A program made the position numbers and the translations under genes. Below the pieces are notes generated by a model. The model was given only the letters and a program-made list of their open reading frames with translations. It was not told the origin of the DNA and did not search any database. Below, in pieces: positions 15,422 to 24,289 of a DNA stretch of 53,817 nucleotides. The stretch lies in contig CAYJFJ010000006.1 of the NCBI GenBank assembly GCA_964369845.1, positions 1 through 53,817 on the forward strand. Reading direction: 5' to 3'. Numbering within the stretch: the first letter of the stretch is position 1; each line of letters begins with the position of its first letter. The DNA is from CAKOSP01 sp964369845. Lineage in GTDB: Bacteria > Bacillota_I > Bacilli_A > RF39 > UBA660.

Positions 15422-16657
15422 TTACAGTATTAAAAATTCAAAAGGATCGTTAAGTGTTCCATCACCACTTACAAGAAAAATATTATTTGAATTAATATTA
15501 ATTACTGGTCTAAAACCATAACTAATATTATTACTTATTGAAAGTGATTTAGAAAAGCCACTTTGGTCTAATATATATAAGTTATCACTAGCATCAAGAG
15601 TCAAAGTATACTCTTCAGCTATATTTAGCCAGCTAGAATTATTATTAAGAGAACTATAATAATCAGTAACATCTAACAAAGATACATTATACTCATTATA
15701 AGATTTTGTATCGAATGCATCATTTATATTTGAAGTATATTTAGTTGTGTTAACCTCTTTTTTTACTATTATACTTTTTGATAATTGACTAAACTGATTA
15801 TAATAGTCATTATTTAAATAAGTGTTTATATTAGCATCATCACTACTATCTTCAGGATCACTTCCTTCCCAGTTATAATTATCATCATCATATATCATAG
15901 GTGTTTCAAAATCATTTTTAATTAATCTTACATTACCACTTGAATCAAAGTTAAGTATTCTATAAAGTTCATCATCAAACATAATATAATTATCAGCTTT
16001 TTCTCCAGTAAAATAACTTGTGTTGTTAATTTCACTTAAAACTATACTACTAGAATCCAAAGAAGAAAAATAACTAGTAAAACTATCAAGCTCTTTATCA
16101 GTAATAAATAAAGTAGCATTAAAATTACTTTCATTAACTATTTCATATTCACTTAAAACTAAAAAATTATACAAATAATTTGCTATAGTTTCACTATTAG
16201 CTTCTACTGTTATTTCTTCATTTAAAACAAGTTCATATAGACCAGTTAAATTAGTAATGTCATATGCATTAGCAGTTTCTCCACCATCTAGCGTTACTTC
16301 TTCATACTCAATATATTCATCACTACCAACTAATTTGAAACTTTCAATTAACTCTATTTTTTCATTAGTAAGTTGAAAATATAATTTTTCTCCTGCTTCA
16401 GTATAAAAATCATTTTCATCAATATATAAATAAATACTATAATTTTTAGTTGTTTTTTCTTGATTAGCTAATTTAATTTCAAGTTCACCATTTTTGTTAA
16501 CAAAATTTTTATTTAAATTAAGTTTAATACTTTCAGTATATTCGAAAACATTTTCTACTTTAACATTTCTACTATCTATTTCATCAAAAATACTAACTAC
16601 TAATAACATCACTACAATTATTGAACAAATTCCAAGTAATATTTTTTTATTCTCCAT
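15422..16657 (-). CDS. Membrane-anchored exported protein with DUF6273-like C-terminal domain
   Basis: Four hundred eleven residues with an N-terminal membrane anchor (about 5-25) and the rest outside. Residues about 225 onward carry the pattern IMFDDELYRILNF..GNVRLIKN, a block of Asn/Asp/Ser, and the closing GFRPVININ..SGDGTLNDPFEF. This is typical of the DUF6273-like domain in secreted proteins of Bacillota. The middle part looks like an all-beta region. Function unknown. It sits between spoIIGA and ftsZ, the place of an unrelated gene in Bacillus. TGT-TATAAT at 16679-16687 directly after the ftsZ terminator is its likely promoter. Confidence 0.7.
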   Translation of the reverse strand: MENKKILLGICSIIVVMLLVVSIFDEIDSRNVKVENVFEYTESIKLNLNKNFVNKNGELEIKLANQEKTTKNYSIYLYIDENDFYTEAGEKLYFQLTNEKIELIESFKLVGSDEYIEYEEVTLDGGETANAYDITNLTGLYELVLNEEITVEANSETIANYLYNFLVLSEYEIVNESNFNATLFITDKELDSFTSYFSSLDSSSIVLSEINNTSYFTGEKADNYIMFDDELYRILNFDSSGNVRLIKNDFETPMIYDDDNYNWEGSDPEDSSDDANINTYLNNDYYNQFSQLSKSIIVKKEVNTTKYTSNINDAFDTKSYNEYNVSLLDVTDYYSSLNNNSSWLNIAEEYTLTLDASDNLYILDQSGFSKSLSISNNISYGFRPVININSNNIFLVSGDGTLNDPFEFLIL

Positions 16658-16678
16658 TTTGCACCTCTTCTAGTATTC

Positions 16679-16687
16679 ATTATAACA
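16679..16687 (-). promoter_or_regulatory. Extended -10 promoter for the DUF6273-like gene
   Basis: TGT-TATAAT on the minus strand, about 20 nt upstream of the start codon, beginning where the T-run of the ftsZ terminator ends. Confidence 0.5.
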
Positions 16688-16695
16688 AAATTTCA

Positions 16696-16722
16696 TAAAA
16701 AAAAGAAGATTTAAATCTTCTT
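16696..16722 (-). terminator. Terminator after ftsZ
   Basis: Palindrome AAGAAGATTT/AAATCTTCTT overlapping the ftsZ stop codon, followed on the minus strand by eight T. Confidence 0.82.
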
Positions 16723-17773
16723 AAAAATCATTATTTCTTAAAAATGGAGGAATATCATAATCTTCACTTACTGGTGGAGTTCTTCTTTTAGGAAGTTCAT
16801 TACTAAATAAAGCTTCTTCTCCAGTTTCATCATCAAATCCAGTTGCAATTACAGTTACAATAACTTCATCAGTTAAGTTTTCATTTTTAATAGCCCCAAA
16901 TATAATATTTACATCAGTATTAGCAGCTTCTCTAACTGTTTCAACAGCATCTTCTATTTCGAATAATGTTAAGTTACTTCCACCTGTTACATTGACAATT
17001 GCATTTTTAGCACCATCAATTGTAGCTTCAAGAAGCGAGTTAGCAACAGCTTGTCTAGCAGCTTCAATAGCTCTATTTTCACCAGCGTTACACCCGATAC
17101 CAATAATTGCAGTACCACTTTTTTCCATAACTGTTTTAACATCTGCAAAGTCAAGGTTGATTATACCAGTTACAGCTATTAAATCTGATATAGATTGAAC
17201 ACCTCTATGAAGAACATTATCAACTTCTTTAAATGCATCTTCAAAACCTGTAGTTTTGTCAATAATATCTCTAAGTCTATCATTAGGTATAATGATTAAT
17301 GTATCAACATGCTTTCTTAACTCTTCAAGACCTATTAAAGCATTTTCCATTCTTCTTTTACCTTCGAATCTAAATGGTTTAGTAACAATACCTACTGTTA
17401 AAGCTCCACTTTCTTGAGCTATTTCAGCAATTACTGGTGCAGCTCCTGTACCAGTTCCACCACCAAGACCACAAGCAACAAATACCATATCAGCACCTTT
17501 TACTGCTTCTTCTATTTCAGTTTTAGATTCAAGCGCAGATGCTCTTCCAACTTCTGGATTAGCTCCTGCTCCTCTTCCACCTGTAATTGTTTTACCAATT
17601 TGAATTCTATTTTCTGATTTAGAAACTTTAAGAACTTGAAGATCTGTATTTACTACATAAAACTCAACACTCTTAACTCCTTCACTAACCATTCGGTTTA
17701 CTGCGTTACATCCGCCTCCACCGACACCTATTACTTTAATTTTTGCTATTTGATCTAATTCTAATCCGTTCAT
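16721..17773 (-). CDS. ftsZ: Cell division protein FtsZ
   Basis: Tubulin-like GTPase that forms the division ring. GVGGGGCNAVNRM at the N-terminus, the tubulin signature GGGTGTGAAPVIAE, and the T7 loop in NLDFADVKTVM are present. The C-terminal linker is very short and ends in the conserved tail DIPPFLRNNDF, which binds FtsA and other partners. Length 350 aa is at the short end for the family because of that linker. GGGAGG lies 8 nt before the ATG, 13 bp after ftsA. Confidence 0.98.
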   Translation of the reverse strand: MNGLELDQIAKIKVIGVGGGGCNAVNRMVSEGVKSVEFYVVNTDLQVLKVSKSENRIQIGKTITGGRGAGANPEVGRASALESKTEIEEAVKGADMVFVACGLGGGTGTGAAPVIAEIAQESGALTVGIVTKPFRFEGKRRMENALIGLEELRKHVDTLIIIPNDRLRDIIDKTTGFEDAFKEVDNVLHRGVQSISDLIAVTGIINLDFADVKTVMEKSGTAIIGIGCNAGENRAIEAARQAVANSLLEATIDGAKNAIVNVTGGSNLTLFEIEDAVETVREAANTDVNIIFGAIKNENLTDEVIVTVIATGFDDETGEEALFSNELPKRRTPPVSEDYDIPPFLRNNDF

Positions 17774-17786
17774 TTATATATCCTCC

Positions 17787-19031
17787 CTAACTATCAAAAA
17801 AGTATCCAAATATTTTCCCAACAATTGAATTGTCAGATATATTTATTTTTTTATGATAACCACTTAATTCTTCTAATTCTTCTAAATTGAATATAGAAAA
17901 ATCAGCATTTCTTAATTTTAATCTACTATAATAATATTTAATTAATCCAGCGCCTGTTGAAAATTTGTTGTTACGTATACCTATTTCATTTACATTACCG
18001 ATTTTTGCAAGTCTATTAAACTGCTCTTCAAGTAAAATTTGAAAATCACTAGTCTCCGTAACTCCCCCTGTAACTATTATATAACTAATTTCCTTTTTTG
18101 TTAAGAGATTTATTTGTTTTTTTGCTAAATTTAGTATTTCTACTAACCTAGTATAAGCAATTTCAGTTGCATCGTATTGATTAACTTTAACTAAATCTCC
18201 AATTTTATTGGTAACAGTAATAGATTCTTCAGCTTGAGCCATACCTTTATGAGCAAGTGCAATATTTTCTTTAATATACATTGCATCTTTTCTCATAAGT
18301 TTATAAACATAAGCAAGGTCAGCTTCAACATTATTACCACCAACATCAAGTGTTGCAGTACTTGTAAGTATCCCCTTATTGATTATTGAAATTTCTGTTT
18401 TAGAAGCTCCTATATTAATTATAGCTCCTATTTTATCTGCAGTACTATTATTTTTAAACTCATAATAATCTGCAAGAGGACCTACAACCGTATCTACAAC
18501 TTCTATTCCTATTTTCTCTAAACATTTAACCGTTGGAACAACATTTTTTTGAGGAGCAACAATACCAATAGCTTTAACTGTAATCTTTTCAGCATGCATT
18601 CCTATTGGACTAGCAACTTTATCCATATCATTTACTACAAACGATGTGGGTAAAATACTAATTAACTCTTGATTAGGCATAACTTTGTTGTAAACACTAG
18701 CTTGCATAGATCTAATCACATCAGCATGTTTAACAATTTTGTCTTCACTAGTTATAGTAGTGCTCCCTTCGGTATAAAAACACTCAGCACCAAAACTAGG
18801 TACAGTTACTACTACTTTGTTTAAAGTTAACCCTAAAAGTTCATTAGCTTTATGAAAAGTTTCTTTAAATGATTCGATTGCACTCTCAGGATTAACAACA
18901 TATCCGTTTTTTATCCCTCTAGCAGGATTATCTACACATGCCAAAATATTTAGTTTACCGCGATAAATTTCGCCTACAATTAGCTTAATATAACTACTAC
19001 CAACATCTAAACTAGCTATTATTTTGCGCAT
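17787..19031 (-). CDS. ftsA: Cell division protein FtsA
   Basis: Actin-like protein that tethers FtsZ to the membrane. The start ASLDVGSSYIKLIVGEI is the phosphate 1 loop, GAIINIGASKTEISII the phosphate 2 loop, and IIVTGGVTET the adenosine loop. The C-terminus NSIVGKIFGYFFDS is a short amphipathic membrane-targeting helix. Length 414 aa is typical. TAGGAG precedes the ATG. Forms an operon with ftsZ; the TTGCTA-18-TATAAT promoter at 19061-19090 serves both. Confidence 0.96.
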   Translation of the reverse strand: MRKIIASLDVGSSYIKLIVGEIYRGKLNILACVDNPARGIKNGYVVNPESAIESFKETFHKANELLGLTLNKVVVTVPSFGAECFYTEGSTTITSEDKIVKHADVIRSMQASVYNKVMPNQELISILPTSFVVNDMDKVASPIGMHAEKITVKAIGIVAPQKNVVPTVKCLEKIGIEVVDTVVGPLADYYEFKNNSTADKIGAIINIGASKTEISIINKGILTSTATLDVGGNNVEADLAYVYKLMRKDAMYIKENIALAHKGMAQAEESITVTNKIGDLVKVNQYDATEIAYTRLVEILNLAKKQINLLTKKEISYIIVTGGVTETSDFQILLEEQFNRLAKIGNVNEIGIRNNKFSTGAGLIKYYYSRLKLRNADFSIFNLEELEELSGYHKKINISDNSIVGKIFGYFFDS

Positions 19032-19060
19032 ACTTTAATCTCCTATTATTCCTACTAAAC

Positions 19061-19090
19061 ATTATACCTCAAAAAACCCCTTTTTAGCAA
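19061..19090 (-). promoter_or_regulatory. Promoter of ftsA-ftsZ
   Basis: Minus strand TTGCTA (19085-19090), 18-bp spacer, TATAAT (19061-19066), about 30 nt before the ftsA start codon. Confidence 0.6.
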
Positions 19091-19115
19091 GCAATATATT
19101 AGAAAATATAAACAA

Positions 19116-19143
19116 AGAAAAAAACACATAAAATTATGTGTTT
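19116..19143 (-). terminator. Terminator of the rimP-nusA-infB-truB operon
   Basis: Ten-bp stem AAACACATAA/TTATGTGTTT overlapping the truB stop codon, followed by TTTTTTTC on the minus strand. Confidence 0.85.
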
Positions 19144-19978
19144 AAAGCATGACGTGAATTTTCCCAACATTATCAAGAAATTCATATATAGCAATAGTAT
19201 CATTTTGATACTTCATAATATATCTACCATCATTAATTGAAACATTAAGTTTAGCTCCATTTTTCACTTTGAAATATTCATCATCAGACAAATCAAATAC
19301 TTCATAATCTATTACATCATCTATAGATAACATTTTATAATTATTACTTTCGATATCTTTTAAAAAGTAACTATTATCTAAAGTGAAGTTTCCTTGCTCA
19401 GTTCTAACCAAACTACTCATAGAACCTACAGTGTTAAGTTTAAAACAAATATCATTAATCAAACTTCTTATATAAGTTCCTTTAGAAACATTTACTTCAA
19501 ACTCAAAAGAGTCATTTTCAAAACTTATAAGTTTAATTTTATTAATAGTTACTTCTCTTTTAGGTAGTTCAATACTTTCATTAGCTCTAGCATATTCATA
19601 TAGTTTTTTACCATTAATTTTAACTGAAGAATAAATAGGAACTTCTTGATCATATGAACCAACAAAACTATTTAAAACTTCTTCAAGCATCTGTTTAGTA
19701 AAATTGTAATCTTTAGTTTCTAAAACAGTACCTGTAGTATCAAGTGTATCAGTTTTAATACCAAGTTTAACCCCAGCTACATATGTTTTATCATAACCAG
19801 TAATATCTAAAACAAGTTTAGTATATTTACCAGTGCACATTACTAAAACTCCAGTAGCCATAGGATCTAAAGTACCAGTATGACCAATTTTCTTTGTTCC
19901 AAGTAAACGATTAAGTTTATTTACAACATCTCTACTAGTCATACCAGCTTCTTTATTTACAACAATAAATCCATTCAT
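19142..19978 (-). CDS. truB: tRNA pseudouridine-55 synthase
   Basis: Modifies U55 in the T loop of tRNAs. Signature GHTGTLDPMATGVLVMCTG holds the catalytic Asp; KKIGHTG, VPIYSSVKINGKKLYEYAR and GTYIRSLINDI are also family motifs. Length 278 aa, with a short C-terminal RNA-binding region. The Shine-Dalgarno is weak (AAGA within the end of rbfA), which suggests translational coupling to rbfA three bases upstream. Last gene of the operon. Confidence 0.96.
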   Translation of the reverse strand: MNGFIVVNKEAGMTSRDVVNKLNRLLGTKKIGHTGTLDPMATGVLVMCTGKYTKLVLDITGYDKTYVAGVKLGIKTDTLDTTGTVLETKDYNFTKQMLEEVLNSFVGSYDQEVPIYSSVKINGKKLYEYARANESIELPKREVTINKIKLISFENDSFEFEVNVSKGTYIRSLINDICFKLNTVGSMSSLVRTEQGNFTLDNSYFLKDIESNNYKMLSIDDVIDYEVFDLSDDEYFKVKNGAKLNVSINDGRYIMKYQNDTIAIYEFLDNVGKIHVML

Positions 19979-19981
19979 AAA

Positions 19982-20326
19982 TTAATCTTCTTTATGAAGA
20001 GTAGTAATTATTTTCTCGATATTTTGACCATATTCAACAGATTTATCAAATCTAAATCTCAAACTAGGAGTATGTCTTACATCTAAAACTTCAGATAATC
20101 TACCTCTTAGAAAAGAAGCAGCCTGATTTACTTCTTTTTCTAAAGTAGCTTCTGGCATATCCATAACTGAAGTGAAGTATACAGTTGCAAAACTCAAATC
20201 TTTAGTAACAGAACAACCAGTAACAGTAATACTTTTTAATATTTCATCTCTAGCTTCAGTTAAAATAATAGTTCCTAAATGTCTTTGAATTTCTGATGCT
20301 ATTTTTTTATCTTTAAAACTAGGCAT
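19982..20326 (-). CDS. rbfA: 30S ribosome-binding factor A
   Basis: Late 30S maturation factor with a KH-like fold, 114 aa. The N-terminus KKIASEIQRHLGTIILTEARD, the core ITVTGCSVTKDLSFATVYFT and the C-terminal TPSLRFRFDKSVEYGQNIEKII are all family patterns. The ATG lies one base after the infB stop codon, so the two are coupled. Confidence 0.95.
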   Translation of the reverse strand: MPSFKDKKIASEIQRHLGTIILTEARDEILKSITVTGCSVTKDLSFATVYFTSVMDMPEATLEKEVNQAASFLRGRLSEVLDVRHTPSLRFRFDKSVEYGQNIEKIITTLHKED

Positions 20327-20327
20327 A

Positions 20328-22442
20328 TTACTTTTTCACCTCAACAAGTTCAAAACAAACAATTATGTCATTTTCTTTAATATCATTAAATGTATCAAGT
20401 GTAATACCACATTCGAATCCTTTTTTAACTTCTTTAGTAGTATCTTTTTCTCTTTGAATACTAGAAATTTTAGTTTCAGCAATAACAATGCCATCACGAA
20501 CAATTCTAGCTTGAGCTCCACTTTTAACTAAACCATCAGTAATGTATGATCCAGCAATATTACCGATTTTAGAAAATTTAAATATTCTTCTAATTTCAGC
20601 TTTACCAAGTTCTTTTTCTTCAAATTCAGGATCAAGCATCCCTTTCATAGCACTTTCAATATCTTCTACTACTTTATATATTATAGAATATAATCTAATT
20701 TCAATATTTTGATCTTTAGCATATTCTTTAACACCATTATTTTCAACTACGTTAAATCCAATAATTATTGCATTTGAAGCACTAGCAAGTACTACATCAC
20801 TTTCAGTAATAGCTCCAATACCACTTCTAACTATTTTAATTTTAACATCTTCAACTGCAATTTTTTCTAAAGCACCTTTAACAGCTTCTTCAGAACCTCT
20901 TACATCAGTTTTTAAAACAATATTTACTTCTTTTTGACCATCTTTTTTTACATTTGCAAATAAATCATCTAAAGTAACAGCTTTTTTAACTTTTTCTCCT
21001 GCTTTTTGAATTTCAAGTCTTTCAGCTGCAATTTTTTTAGCTTCTGCATCAGCTTCAAATGCCATGAACTTATCACCAGCAGAAGGATTAGCAGATAAAC
21101 CAGTAATTTCAACAGGAGTTGAAGGACCAGCTTCTAAAATAGATTCACCTAAAGAGTTTTTCATACTTCTTACTTTAGCATAACTAGTACCAACTACTAA
21201 AGGGTCTCCAATTCTAAGTGTACCATTTTGAATTAAGAATGATGCAACGCCACCAACATTTTTGTCATGTCTAGACTCAATTACTGCACCAGTAGCATAT
21301 CTAGATGGATTTGCTTTCCACTCATTAACTTCTGCAATTAGTGAAATAGTTTCAAGTAAATAATCAATTCCTTCACCAGTATGTGCAGATATATTTATAA
21401 ATGGATATTTACCACCCCAAGCCTCTGGAGTAATATTAAGCTCAGCAAGTTCAGTCATTACTTTTTCAGGATTTGCAGCCGGTTTATCAATTTTATTAAT
21501 AGCAACAATTATAGGAACATTTGCACTAAGAGCATGATCTACAGCTTCCTTAGTTTGAGGCATAACACCATCATCAGCAGCAACAATAATAATTACTATA
21601 TCAGTAACGCTTGCTCCTCTTGCTCTCATTCCAGTAAATGCAGCATGTCCTGGAGTATCAATAAATGTAATTTTGTCATTGTTATGTTCAACTTGATAAG
21701 CACCAATAGCTTGAGTAATTCCTCCAGCTTCACCACTTACAACATTTGTTTTTCTAATATAATCAAGTAAACTAGTTTTACCATGATCAACATGACCCAT
21801 GATTGTAACAATTGGAGGTCTTTTAACTAAATCACTTTCGCTATCAACAACTTCGAAAGATTCAAAGTCAGCAACGTTTTGTGTGTCTTCAGTTTTTAAA
21901 ACTTTACTATATTCACTAGCAAGCATTTCAGCAATATCATATTCAATTGCATCATTTATTCCTATCATTAAACCTAATGTAATTAACTTTTTAATAAGTT
22001 CAGCAGGATTTACTTTCATAGCCTCAGCTAACGAATATAAACTCATTCCTTCTTTAAAAATAATTAAATTTTCTTGATCATCATTTCCTTTAAGTTTACT
22101 TTTGTTCTTATACATTTCCTTTTTTTGATTTTTAAAAAGCGTTTTACTTACTTCTACACTATCTCTTTTCTTAAGCTTTTGTTTAGAAGCACCAGTTTTC
22201 ATACTTTTCTCAATGCGTGACTCTGTTATAATTTCATCTATTTTTTCATCTATAACTTCATCTTCATCATAAGACATTTCTGATTCAGTACTAATTAAAT
22301 TTATAGCACTATCAAGCATAATAATACTATCATCATCTAAAAAATCTTCTCCATTTGATACTTTAATGTCTAATAATTTACATTCTTTTAATATTTCCGC
22401 AATGGATAAACTAGTTTCTTCTGCATAATCTTTTACTGTCAT
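20328..22442 (-). CDS. infB: Translation initiation factor IF-2
   Basis: GTPase that brings initiator fMet-tRNA to the 30S subunit. A short charged N-terminal part with two IF2_N-type segments (MTVKDYAEETSLSIAEILKE and GMSLYSLAEAMKVNPAELIK) precedes the G domain near residue 210: GHVDHGKT, GGITQAIGAYQV, DTPGHAAFTGMRARGA, NKIDK. Domains II to IV follow, with the fMet-tRNA-binding C-terminus ending FELVEVKK. Length 704 aa. The ATG has AAAGGTGG 6 nt upstream; a start twelve codons upstream would overlap this site. Confidence 0.98.
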   Translation of the reverse strand: MTVKDYAEETSLSIAEILKECKLLDIKVSNGEDFLDDDSIIMLDSAINLISTESEMSYDEDEVIDEKIDEIITESRIEKSMKTGASKQKLKKRDSVEVSKTLFKNQKKEMYKNKSKLKGNDDQENLIIFKEGMSLYSLAEAMKVNPAELIKKLITLGLMIGINDAIEYDIAEMLASEYSKVLKTEDTQNVADFESFEVVDSESDLVKRPPIVTIMGHVDHGKTSLLDYIRKTNVVSGEAGGITQAIGAYQVEHNNDKITFIDTPGHAAFTGMRARGASVTDIVIIIVAADDGVMPQTKEAVDHALSANVPIIVAINKIDKPAANPEKVMTELAELNITPEAWGGKYPFINISAHTGEGIDYLLETISLIAEVNEWKANPSRYATGAVIESRHDKNVGGVASFLIQNGTLRIGDPLVVGTSYAKVRSMKNSLGESILEAGPSTPVEITGLSANPSAGDKFMAFEADAEAKKIAAERLEIQKAGEKVKKAVTLDDLFANVKKDGQKEVNIVLKTDVRGSEEAVKGALEKIAVEDVKIKIVRSGIGAITESDVVLASASNAIIIGFNVVENNGVKEYAKDQNIEIRLYSIIYKVVEDIESAMKGMLDPEFEEKELGKAEIRRIFKFSKIGNIAGSYITDGLVKSGAQARIVRDGIVIAETKISSIQREKDTTKEVKKGFECGITLDTFNDIKENDIIVCFELVEVKK

Positions 22443-22488
22443 TTTAATTCCACCTTTCTTAATTTGTTTCATTAACAATAATATTTAT

Positions 22489-22749
22489 TTAAATTTCTAA
22501 ATTTAGAAGTTCATCATATATACTAGGATCAACTTCCATTTCAAATGTTTTATCAAAAACTTTTCTGACTTTAGCTTTTTCAAAAACTTCTTTATCTTTT
22601 TTTACAGATACTCCTCTACCATTAAGTTTACCAGTTAAATCAACTTTAAATTCACCTTCTGGAGTTTTAACTATTCTAAGAAGATCTTTTTTCTCAAATC
22701 TTTCTCTAGTTACAGAGCACATTCTCATAGGTATTTTTCTTTGTTTCAT
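22489..22749 (-). CDS. ylxR: YlxR family RNase P modulator (RnpM-like)
   Basis: Small RNA-binding protein (86 aa) with the family start KIPMRMCSVTRERFEKKDLLRIVKTPEG and GKLNGRGVSV. In Bacillus this protein has been reported to bind RNase P RNA and tune its activity. It lies between nusA and infB as usual. The ylxQ gene (L7Ae-like) that normally separates ylxR from infB is missing: only 46 bp lie between them. Confidence 0.92.
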   Translation of the reverse strand: MKQRKIPMRMCSVTRERFEKKDLLRIVKTPEGEFKVDLTGKLNGRGVSVKKDKEVFEKAKVRKVFDKTFEMEVDPSIYDELLNLEI

Positions 22750-22757
22750 AAAACCTC

Positions 22758-23870
22758 CTATTTATTTCCGTCTGATTGTATTTCCTCTAATGTTTTAATT
22801 GATAATCTATATCTAGTTAATCTAGAAGCTAGTTTAATATTACTTCCCTTTTTACCTATAGCTAAACTTAAATTATCATTATTTACAATTATAAGTGCTT
22901 CTTTTTTAACATCATCAGTTATATTTACAATTACATCTTTAGCCGGAGACATTGCATTTTTAATATATTCAGCATCATCTTCACTATGTAAAACTAAATC
23001 AATTTTTTCACCTTTAAGTTCTTTAAGAATATTAGCAATTCTAGAACCACGTTCACCTATACAAGCACCAATTGGATCAATTTTAGGATTAGTAGAATAA
23101 ACAGCTACTTTACTTCTAACACCAGCTTCTCTAACAACAGATGCTATAACTACATCTCCATTAACCATTTCAGGAATTTCTTGTTCAAATAATCTTTTAA
23201 CAAAACCATAATGTTTTCTAGAAACAAGTATTAATGGTCCTTTATTATTTTGATCTATTTTAGTAACATATACTTTGATATTTGAACCCATTTCAATTTC
23301 TTCACCAGGAATAATTTCTTCTTTTGATAAAAGCCCTCTAGCTTTTCCTAAATCAACATAATAATTTTGAGCATCTTCAAGAGCTACCATACCAATCATC
23401 ATTTCGAAACATTTATCTTCGAATTCACCAATTATAATATCTTTTTCCGCTTCACGAATTTTTTGTACCATAACTTGTTTAGCTGTTCCAGCTGCAACTC
23501 TACCAAAATCATCAGGAGTTACTTCGATTTCAATTTCATCACCAATTTTAGCATCTTTTTTGTATTCTTGAGCTTCTTCTAATAATATTTGAGCATCTTT
23601 ATTAATTGCTGGAGGTAAATAAGTGATATTTCCTTCTTCATCAACTTCTTCTTCCCCATCATCATAATCATCAACTACAACTAAATATGAATATACTTTA
23701 ATAGCACCATTATCTCTATTAATATATACTCTTACATTAGTTTTAGAATCAAAGTTCTTTTTGTATGCAGTTTGAAGAGCAAGTTCTAATGAATCATATA
23801 CAAAATCCGCATCAATTCCTTTTTCTTCAACTATCATATTAATTGCTTTAACTAATTCTTTAGTATTCAT
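22758..23870 (-). CDS. nusA: Transcription termination/antitermination factor NusA
   Basis: Binds RNA polymerase and nascent RNA to modulate pausing and termination. N-terminal domain (MNTKELVKAINMIVEEKGID, then DYDDGEEEVDEEG), S1 domain (about 135-200), and two KH domains, the first with DPIGACIGERGSRI and the second with NLSLAIGKKGSNIKLASRLT. No acidic C-terminal repeats, as usual for Bacilli. Length 370 aa. AGAGG lies 6 nt before the chosen ATG. The upstream in-frame start overlaps rimP. Confidence 0.97.
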   Translation of the reverse strand: MNTKELVKAINMIVEEKGIDADFVYDSLELALQTAYKKNFDSKTNVRVYINRDNGAIKVYSYLVVVDDYDDGEEEVDEEGNITYLPPAINKDAQILLEEAQEYKKDAKIGDEIEIEVTPDDFGRVAAGTAKQVMVQKIREAEKDIIIGEFEDKCFEMMIGMVALEDAQNYYVDLGKARGLLSKEEIIPGEEIEMGSNIKVYVTKIDQNNKGPLILVSRKHYGFVKRLFEQEIPEMVNGDVVIASVVREAGVRSKVAVYSTNPKIDPIGACIGERGSRIANILKELKGEKIDLVLHSEDDAEYIKNAMSPAKDVIVNITDDVKKEALIIVNNDNLSLAIGKKGSNIKLASRLTRYRLSIKTLEEIQSDGNK

Positions 23871-23871
23871 A

Positions 23872-24123
23872 TTAACCTCTTTCCTTACTAATAACATCTA
23901 AAATGTAATCATCACATGGGATATCTATTTTATCAGCAACTTTATTTACAATTCCACTTGCTTCTACTATAGTATCTAAATCAATACCCCCAACTTTATC
24001 AAGTACAACATTTAAAAATTTATACTTGTCTTTTTCATAAAAAATAACTTCATCAACAACTATTTCCATAGATTTTAATTCATCAGTTAATTTATCTTTT
24101 AATTTTTCAATAGCTTCGTTCAT
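23872..24123 (-). CDS. rimP: Ribosome maturation factor RimP, N-terminal domain only
   Basis: Eighty-three residues that match only the N-terminal domain of RimP, a 30S assembly factor normally of about 150 residues. Seen: an initial amphipathic helix, EVIFYEKDKYKFLNVVLDKVGGIDLDTIVEASGIVNKV (in part), then DDYILDVISKERG and stop. The family usually continues after YxLEVSSPG with RPL and a C-terminal SH3-like domain. Here the stop codon overlaps the nusA ribosome site, so there is no room for that domain or for a frameshifted remnant. GGGAGGAAAT precedes the ATG. Identity is supported by position before nusA and by the leader upstream. Confidence 0.8.
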   Translation of the reverse strand: MNEAIEKLKDKLTDELKSMEIVVDEVIFYEKDKYKFLNVVLDKVGGIDLDTIVEASGIVNKVADKIDIPCDDYILDVISKERG

Positions 24124-24130
24124 ATTTCCT

Positions 24131-24182
24131 CCCACTTATAAACAAAAGCAGGAACCATAGGGCGCCCACTTCTTTAAAGACA
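24131..24182 (-). promoter_or_regulatory. Structured leader of the rimP-nusA operon, possible translational switch
   Basis: About 50 nt between the promoter and the rimP start. AAGTGGG (24165-24171) can pair with CCTGCTT (24146-24152) through five Watson-Crick and two wobble pairs, extendable by two. A second AAGTGGG (24131-24137) runs into the Shine-Dalgarno GGAGG and can pair with the same CCTGCTT. The two hairpins exclude each other, one leaving and one hiding the ribosome site. A rimP leader RNA motif has been described in Firmicutes; whether this belongs to it I cannot check. Confidence 0.45.
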
Positions 24183-24187
24183 TAACA

Positions 24188-24215
24188 ATTATACCACATT
24201 TTACCTTAAATTCAA
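24188..24215 (-). promoter_or_regulatory. Promoter of the rimP-nusA-ylxR-infB-rbfA-truB operon
   Basis: Minus strand TTGAAT (24210-24215), 16-bp spacer, TATAAT (24188-24193), with TGG directly before the -10 (extended -10). The start would be near 24181, just at the beginning of the leader hairpin. Confidence 0.75.
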
Positions 24216-24289
24216 AGGATTTATTTTCTTAAAGTCTATATACATACAACATTTATAATGAAAATAACTATAAAATATTAACAAATCAA

